Below are positions 18,689-24,126 of a DNA stretch of 24,126 bases, piece after piece. Source of the DNA: a virus. Made by a program: the position numbers and the translations under genes. Within the stretch, counting starts at the first letter, position 1; the number at the start of each line of letters is the position of its first letter. Location of the stretch: the IMG/VR virus record IMGVR_UViG_3300044972_000416, positions 1 to 24,126 of that record; one strand, given 5' to 3'. The notes beneath the pieces are model-generated. The model saw nothing but the letters and a program-made list of their open reading frames with translations, searched no databases and was not told the origin of the DNA.

Positions 18689-20912
18689 CCTATACGTTGT
18701 TGTTTCTAATTACATAGATAAAAACGTCGTTAATAATAGGAATAAAAAAAAGGCCTGGGTTTACGGTTACGATGAGAAGTATAACATAGTTATTATATCT
18801 CGTGACGGTACACTTGGTGAGGTTTATAATATAAATGGCCTTCACGTAGGACTGCCAGCCGTCCCAGATTCAGTTTATAAAAGGGACGGCAAAAAAGAAA
18901 AGCAATACTGGGAGCCGTTCGAGTACCCAAAGGAACTACAAAGAATTAAGAGTATATTCCAATGGCACACAATGCCTAAGGACTTTAAATCAAAATGGGT
19001 TGACTATATAGAGGCTGAGTTTGACAGAAGGGAGTCTGGATTCTGGTTCATGAACAACGGATTACCTACATACATTACAGGGTCTAACTACATGTACCTT
19101 CAGTGGACTAAGATCGACGTTGGTCTACCAGACTATCGTGAGGCTAATAGAGTTTTCTGGATATACTGGGAGGCCTGTAAGGCTGACTTTAGATGCTTTG
19201 GTATGATATACCTTAAGATTAGACGTTCTGGGTTCTCATTTATGGGATCCGCAGAGGGTGTTAATACTGGTTCGATTACAAAGAATGCAAGGATAGGTAT
19301 TTTATCTAAGACTGGAGGGGATGCAAAAACAATGTTTACAGACAAGGTTGTGCCTATATCTAGTAACTACCCTTTCTTCTTCAAGCCTATTCAGGATGGT
19401 ATGGACAAGCCTAAAACTGAGCTTGCTTACCGTATGCCTGCTTCTAAGATTACTAAGAAGAACATGTACGACGAGAATCAAGACGAAATAGAAGGCCTTG
19501 ACACATCTATTGACTGGAAGAATACTGGAGACAACTCGTATGATGGAGAGAAGCTGAAGCTTCTTATTCATGACGAGTCTGGTAAATGGTTAAAGCCTGA
19601 TAATATTTTAAATAACTGGCGTGTAACTAAAACATGTCTTCGTTTGGGATCTAAAATTATCGGCAAGTGTATGATGGGGTCTACGTCTAATGCTTTAGAA
19701 AAGGGAGGTAAGAACTTCAAAACACTTTACGAGGACTCTAATGTTTCTACCAGAAACTCAAACGGGCAAACAAGATCTGGACTTTACAACCTATTCATTC
19801 CTATGGAGTGGAACTTTGAGGGTTATATAGACAGATACGGTTTCCCTGTTTTTAGAACACCAGAAAAGCCAGTAATGGGTATAGACGGAATGATGATTAA
19901 AATAGGAGCTATTGACTTCTGGGAGAATGAAGTAGATTCATTAAAAAGTCATCCAGATTCACTTAATGAGTTCTACAGACAGTTCCCTAGAACAGAGTCT
20001 CATGCGTTTAGGGACGAGAGTAAATCATCTTTGTTTAATCTTACTAAGATTTACCAGCAGATAGACTACAATGACTCGTTAATAAAGGAGCGTGTTCTTA
20101 CAAGGGGATCATTTCATTGGATGGATGGAGTTAGAAACACAAAAGTTGTTTGGACTCCAGATGCTAGAGGTAGATTCCTGGTTAGCTGGATACCTCCGAA
20201 GCAATTGCAGAACAGGGTAGAGATACGAAACGGGGTAAAGTTCCCAGGTAACGAACATATAGGTGCCTTTGGATGTGACCCGTACGATATATCAGGAACG
20301 GTTGACGGCAGAGGGTCTAACGGGTCTTTACACGGAATGACTAAGTTCCACATGGACCAAGCCCCTACAAATCAATTCTTCCTAGAGTACATATCAAGAC
20401 CACAGACTGCTGAGATATTCTTTGACGATGTTTTAATGGCTTGTATATTCTACGGAATGCCAGTTCTTGTTGAGAACAATAAGCAGAGGTTGCTTTACCA
20501 CATAAAAAATAATGGATACAGGCAGTATTCAATGAACAGGCCAGATAAACACTATTCTAAGCTATCTAAGACAGAAAGAGAGCTAGGAGGGATGCCTAAC
20601 TCGTCTGAAGACATAAAGCAGGCTCACGCATCATCTATTGAGACGTATATAGAAAAGCACGTAGGATTAGATCTTGAATCTACGTATAGAGATCCAGATG
20701 AAATGGGTTCAATGTACTTCACAAGAACTTTAGAGGATTGGGCTAAGTTTGATATAAATAACAGGACCAAGTTTGATGCCGCTATTAGTTCAGGTTTAGC
20801 TATTATGGCTACACAAAAACACATGTACACTCCAGTTAAAAAAGAATCAAAAATAAGTATTAACTTTGCAAGATACAAAAACGCAGGATTGTATAGTGAA
20901 TTAATTAAGTAA
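18648..20912 (+). CDS. terL: Terminase large subunit (TerL)
   Basis: The ATG at 18648 is preferred; a GTG at 18624 in the same frame is possible. The protein is about 754 aa, longer than typical TerL. An unusual Walker A-like segment KIRRSGFSF (about 190-198) lies before ILSKTGGDAKTMFTDKVVP. The Walker B motif LLIHDE (305-310) supplies the catalytic glutamate. The RNase H-like nuclease domain begins near FGCDPYD (Asp544), with PVLVENN further on. It is the ATP-driven motor that cuts and packages genomic DNA, working with the small subunit candidate upstream and the portal that starts directly after its stop. Length and motif style recall crAss-like and Cellulophaga podovirus terminases. Confidence 0.88.
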   Translation: MKTKEDSQREDQNNLYVVVSNYIDKNVVNNRNKKKAWVYGYDEKYNIVIISRDGTLGEVYNINGLHVGLPAVPDSVYKRDGKKEKQYWEPFEYPKELQRIKSIFQWHTMPKDFKSKWVDYIEAEFDRRESGFWFMNNGLPTYITGSNYMYLQWTKIDVGLPDYREANRVFWIYWEACKADFRCFGMIYLKIRRSGFSFMGSAEGVNTGSITKNARIGILSKTGGDAKTMFTDKVVPISSNYPFFFKPIQDGMDKPKTELAYRMPASKITKKNMYDENQDEIEGLDTSIDWKNTGDNSYDGEKLKLLIHDESGKWLKPDNILNNWRVTKTCLRLGSKIIGKCMMGSTSNALEKGGKNFKTLYEDSNVSTRNSNGQTRSGLYNLFIPMEWNFEGYIDRYGFPVFRTPEKPVMGIDGMMIKIGAIDFWENEVDSLKSHPDSLNEFYRQFPRTESHAFRDESKSSLFNLTKIYQQIDYNDSLIKERVLTRGSFHWMDGVRNTKVVWTPDARGRFLVSWIPPKQLQNRVEIRNGVKFPGNEHIGAFGCDPYDISGTVDGRGSNGSLHGMTKFHMDQAPTNQFFLEYISRPQTAEIFFDDVLMACIFYGMPVLVENNKQRLLYHIKNNGYRQYSMNRPDKHYSKLSKTERELGGMPNSSEDIKQAHASSIETYIEKHVGLDLESTYRDPDEMGSMYFTRTLEDWAKFDINNRTKFDAAISSGLAIMATQKHMYTPVKKESKISINFARYKNAGLYSELIK

Positions 20913-23348
20913 ATGAAAGACGTACAGATATCAATTAATCAAATAGGCTTCCCTAATCAGTTTGCAACGGATAAGGAGAAGGAATCCTATGAATACGGTT
21001 TAAAAATAGGTCAAAGTATACAATACGAGTGGTTTCGTAAGGATGGAAGATCTTGTAGATTTTATAATCAGTGGTCTGACTACCATAGGTTAAGGCTATA
21101 TGCAAGGGGAGAGCAATCTATCCAGAAGTACAAGAATGAAATATCTGTAGACGGTGACTTATCGCACTTAAATATTGACTGGACACCAGTTCCTATTATA
21201 CCTAAATTCGTGGACATTGTTGTCAACGGAATGAATGACAGGTTGTTCGCTATTAAGGCTTTTGCTCAGGATGCTATGTCTACAGAGAATAGATCTAAAT
21301 TCCAGGAGTCTGTTCAGGCTGATATGGTGTCAAAGGATTTATTGCTTCAGGTTAAGAATGACTTCGGTATTGATGCCTTTGAAACAAAGCCAGATGACTT
21401 ACCAGAAACATCAGAGGAGCTTTCTTTATTCATGCAAATGAACTACAAGCCAGCTATAGAAATAGCTGAGGAGGAGGCGATTAATACTATTTTAGAGCAA
21501 AACAGATACTACGACATTAGAAAAAGGGTAGACTACGATATTGTTATACTAGGTATAGGTATTGCTAAGCACCAATTCCTTCCAGGAGCAGGTGTTAAGT
21601 TAGACTATGTTGACCCAGCAAATGTTGTTTACTCATACACAGAGGACCCTAAATTTAGAGATTGCTTCTACTGGGGTGAGATTAAAACAGTTCCAATTAC
21701 TGAGCTTCCTAAAATAGACCCTACATTAACAAACGAAGACTTACAGGAGATATCTAAGTACAGTAAGGCTTGGTATGATTACTACAACTCAGCTCAAATG
21801 TATGCCAACAGCTTGTTTTATCAAGACACAGCTACGTTAATGTACTTTAACTACAAGTCAACAAAGAAGGTTGTATATAAAAAGAAAATAAAGGAAGACG
21901 GAACAGAAACATTAATAGAAAAAGATGACACCTTCAATCCTACAGAGGATATGATGAAGGATAGAAACTTTGAAAAGGTTGAGAAGACTATTGATGTTTG
22001 GTATGATGGGGTTATGGTTATGGGTACTAATATACTTTTAAAGTGGCAACTTTCTAAGAATATGGTTAGACCTAAATCAGCATCTCAGTATGCTATACCT
22101 AATTATGTTGCTGTTGCTCCAAAATTATATAAAGGAAAGATAGAGTCATTACTTAGAAGAATGATACCGTTCGCTGATTTAATTCAGATGACTCACTTAA
22201 AGCTACAACAGGTAATACAAAGAGTTGTTCCAGACGGGGTATTTATTGATGCCGATGGTATTAATGAGGTAGACTTAGGTACTGGAGCCGCATACAACCC
22301 AGAGGATGCATTAAGATTGTACTTCCAAACTGGATCTGTTATAGGTAGAAGTTACACTGGAGACGGTGAATTTAATAATGCTAGGGTTCCAATTCAGGAA
22401 TTAAATACAAATAGTGGACAGGGTAAAATAAATAGCTTAATTGGAAGTTATAATCATTACCTAAGCATGCTTAGAGATGTAACAGGTTTAAATGAAGCTA
22501 GAGATGGTTCTATGCCAGATCCTAATTCATTAGTAGGATTACAAAAGCTTGCTTCAGCAAATTCAAACACAGCTACAAGACACATACTAGAAGGAAGCTT
22601 ACATATAACAAAATCATTAGCAGAGGCTGTTTCTTACAGGGTTGCTGATATTTTAGAGTACTCAGACTTTAAGGAGGAATTTATACTACAAATAGGTAAA
22701 TATAACGTAGGGATACTTGATGAGATTAAGGACCTATACATTTACGACTTTGGTATATTTATTGAGGTAACACCAGACCTTGAAGAGAAGGCTCAGCTTG
22801 AAGCAAATGTTCAGATGGCTTTATCTAAAGGAGATATAAACCTTGAGGATGCTATTGATATTAGAGAGGTTAGAAATATAAAGCTAGCTAATCAAATACT
22901 TAAGCTTAAGAGAAAGAAGAAGCAGGAGCTTGATCAAAAGAATCAGATGATGATATCTCAGCAGCAGGCAGACATAAACTCTCAGTCTCAACAGATGGCA
23001 GCTCAGACCGCTATGATGAAGATCCAGGCCGAGACTCAGTCTAAAATACAAATCAAGCAAGCTGAGGTAGCATTTGAAATTGAAAAACTTAAGAACGAGG
23101 CGATGCTTAAGACTCAGTTAATGGACAAGGAGTTCCAGCTTAACATGCAGCTAAGAGGCGTAGACACTGAGCTTCAGATGACTAAGGAAGACAAGAAGGA
23201 GGCTGCTAAGGATAAAAGAATAAGCATACAGAATACTCAGCAGTCTAAGCTTATAGAGCAAAGAAAAAACAACCTGCCTCCAGTTAACTTCGAGAGTAAT
23301 GAAGATTCATTGGATGCGTTTGATTTAGCTGAGTTCGAGCCTAGATAA
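20913..23348 (+). CDS. Portal protein (811 aa)
   Basis: Begins MKDVQISINQIGFPNQFATD. Identification rests on position directly after TerL, size, and portal-like features. These are WTPVPIIPKFVDIVVNGMND near residues 91-110 (clip/wing region), YVDPANVVYSY with DYDIVILGIGIAKHQFLPGA (central fold), and INSLIGSYNHYLSMLRDVTG (the long crown/stem helix before the tunnel loop). The C-terminal 150 residues form a very long Q/K-rich coiled coil (IKQAEVAFEIEKLKNEAML). It would form the dodecameric gate for DNA entry. The large size suits podoviruses with long portal barrels. Homology was judged by eye. Confidence 0.82.
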   Translation: MKDVQISINQIGFPNQFATDKEKESYEYGLKIGQSIQYEWFRKDGRSCRFYNQWSDYHRLRLYARGEQSIQKYKNEISVDGDLSHLNIDWTPVPIIPKFVDIVVNGMNDRLFAIKAFAQDAMSTENRSKFQESVQADMVSKDLLLQVKNDFGIDAFETKPDDLPETSEELSLFMQMNYKPAIEIAEEEAINTILEQNRYYDIRKRVDYDIVILGIGIAKHQFLPGAGVKLDYVDPANVVYSYTEDPKFRDCFYWGEIKTVPITELPKIDPTLTNEDLQEISKYSKAWYDYYNSAQMYANSLFYQDTATLMYFNYKSTKKVVYKKKIKEDGTETLIEKDDTFNPTEDMMKDRNFEKVEKTIDVWYDGVMVMGTNILLKWQLSKNMVRPKSASQYAIPNYVAVAPKLYKGKIESLLRRMIPFADLIQMTHLKLQQVIQRVVPDGVFIDADGINEVDLGTGAAYNPEDALRLYFQTGSVIGRSYTGDGEFNNARVPIQELNTNSGQGKINSLIGSYNHYLSMLRDVTGLNEARDGSMPDPNSLVGLQKLASANSNTATRHILEGSLHITKSLAEAVSYRVADILEYSDFKEEFILQIGKYNVGILDEIKDLYIYDFGIFIEVTPDLEEKAQLEANVQMALSKGDINLEDAIDIREVRNIKLANQILKLKRKKKQELDQKNQMMISQQQADINSQSQQMAAQTAMMKIQAETQSKIQIKQAEVAFEIEKLKNEAMLKTQLMDKEFQLNMQLRGVDTELQMTKEDKKEAAKDKRISIQNTQQSKLIEQRKNNLPPVNFESNEDSLDAFDLAEFEPR

Positions 23349-23375
23349 CGCTTAAAATACTATAAATTTTATTAA

Positions 23376-23383
23376 TAACTTTG
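23376..23383 (+). promoter_or_regulatory. Promoter of the capsid/scaffold genes
   Basis: TAACTTTG is a consensus -7 box, followed by the leader CAAAAAATTAAATCAAATG and the start at 23400. It lies in the 51-bp gap after the portal gene and would give extra expression of scaffold and capsid. Confidence 0.65.
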
Positions 23384-23399
23384 CAAAAAATTAAATCAA

Positions 23400-24126
23400 A
23401 TGGAAAATTTCACTGTAAAAGACCTAGGTGTAGCTGAACAAAAATCAGTTCAAGAGGTTGAAAACGAATTGCTTCAGAAGCACGAAGAAAAAATGAATGG
23501 CGGCCAAAGTAACGAAGGAGCCGTTGATGATACTGTTCATATTGATGAGAATCAATCAACAGAAATAAAAGACGAGGACGTTCTTTCATATATTAAGAAT
23601 AGATACAATAAGGAGGTTAACTCTCTAGAGGACTTGTTTGAACAAAGATCCAATACAGAAGAGTTACCAGAGGATGTTTCGGCATTCTTGAAATACAAAA
23701 AAGAAACTGGAAGAGGAATCGATGACTTTATTAAATTAAATAAAGGTTACGATGATTCAGATCCAGAATCAGTATTAGCAGAGTACTACGCTCAAACAGA
23801 GGAAGACTTAGACGAAGATGATATTAAGTATATGATCGAGGATAAGTTTGGTTATGATGAGGATCTTGATGACGAAAGGGATATCAAGAAGAAGGAAATG
23901 GCTAAGAAAAAAGAGCTTGCTAAAGCTAAGAAGTATTTGGATTCTTTAAAGGAACAATACAAAACGCCTCTTGAGTCAAGGGGAGGTTTAGTTTCTGATG
24001 AAGAAAAAGAAGGCTACGAGGCTTACAAGAAATACGTTCAAGAAGTAAATGCTTCTCAGCAAGAAAGTCAAAAAAAATCTGAGTATTTTCAGAAAAAAAC
24101 GGAGGAGGTTTTCAGCAAGGAGTTCA
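23400..24126 (+). CDS. Putative scaffolding protein, 3' end beyond window edge
   Basis: Begins MENFTVKDLGVAEQKSVQEV and runs 242 codons to the edge without a stop. It is strongly acidic, with stretches such as QTEEDLDEDDIKYMIEDKFG and a predicted coiled coil (KKKEMAKKKELAKAKKYLDS). Acidic, helical, low-hydrophobicity proteins between portal and major capsid genes are usually internal scaffolds or prohead assembly factors. The YAQTEEDLDEDDI-type segment also occurs in such proteins of related phages. The promoter at 23376-23383 supports this start. Confidence 0.7.
   Translation, partial: MENFTVKDLGVAEQKSVQEVENELLQKHEEKMNGGQSNEGAVDDTVHIDENQSTEIKDEDVLSYIKNRYNKEVNSLEDLFEQRSNTEELPEDVSAFLKYKKETGRGIDDFIKLNKGYDDSDPESVLAEYYAQTEEDLDEDDIKYMIEDKFGYDEDLDDERDIKKKEMAKKKELAKAKKYLDSLKEQYKTPLESRGGLVSDEEKEGYEAYKKYVQEVNASQQESQKKSEYFQKKTEEVFSKEF

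Noticed and set aside
1-24126. tRNA genes and CRISPR arrays
   Set aside because: I saw no cloverleaf with a T-loop signature and no evenly spaced direct repeats with unique spacers.

Overview
The window is part of a tailed dsDNA bacteriophage (Caudoviricetes) genome whose host is most likely a member of the Bacteroidota, probably a flavobacterium-like organism. It holds an adjacent terminase large subunit, portal and scaffold-like set, a lysis cassette, collagen-repeat tail fibres and dozens of tiny phage-type ORFs. Starts lack Shine-Dalgarno sequences and are preceded by A-rich leaders. Promoter-like sequences match the Bacteroidota -7 box TAnnTTTG, in one case with a TTTG -33 box. The very long TerL (about 754 aa) and portal (811 aa) recall crAss-like and Cellulophaga podoviruses, but I could not run a search to confirm this.

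Layout. (1) 1-4672, minus strand: about 20 short, tightly packed or overlapping genes, mostly 23-112 aa, typical of a phage early or accessory region. They include several one- or two-helix membrane peptides and a zinc-ribbon protein. (2) 4673-6288: a gene-free divergent control region. Leftward it carries a good promoter (TTTG-N20-TTACTTTG) and a roughly 225-nt structured leader. It also has two sets of short repeats, an AT-only tract that could be an origin, and a rightward small RNA with its own terminator. (3) 6289-9251: two small ORFs, a full GroEL-type chaperonin, a small phage protein, a GroES-type co-chaperonin, and an opposing winged-helix-like regulator candidate. (4) 9297-16098: tail fibre and virion accessory proteins, with shared collagen-like and carbohydrate-binding-like modules. 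(5) 15898-17348: lysis cassette with holin candidates, an M15 peptidase and an overlapping spanin-like pair. (6) 17385-24126: small conserved phage proteins, putative small terminase, TerL, portal, and the start of a scaffold-like protein. The major capsid gene is expected just beyond the right edge.

Main discovery. The leftward transcript contains two complete hammerhead ribozyme sequences of different topology: type III at 4685-4737 and type I at 4238-4288. All core residues and all three stems are present in both. They bracket exactly two small genes (4291-4446 and 4448-4672). Co-transcriptional cleavage would cut the polycistronic RNA into a structured leader fragment, a bicistronic fragment of about 488 nt with ribozyme-defined ends, and a downstream mRNA whose new 5' end lies 24 nt before the next start codon. 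This looks like a ribozyme-based mRNA processing system in a phage early operon.

Other points of interest are a perfect 18-bp palindrome that forms back-to-back promoters, CGACAT repeat operators occupying the -33 position of two promoters, and a structured RNA with a terminator at 1191-1338.
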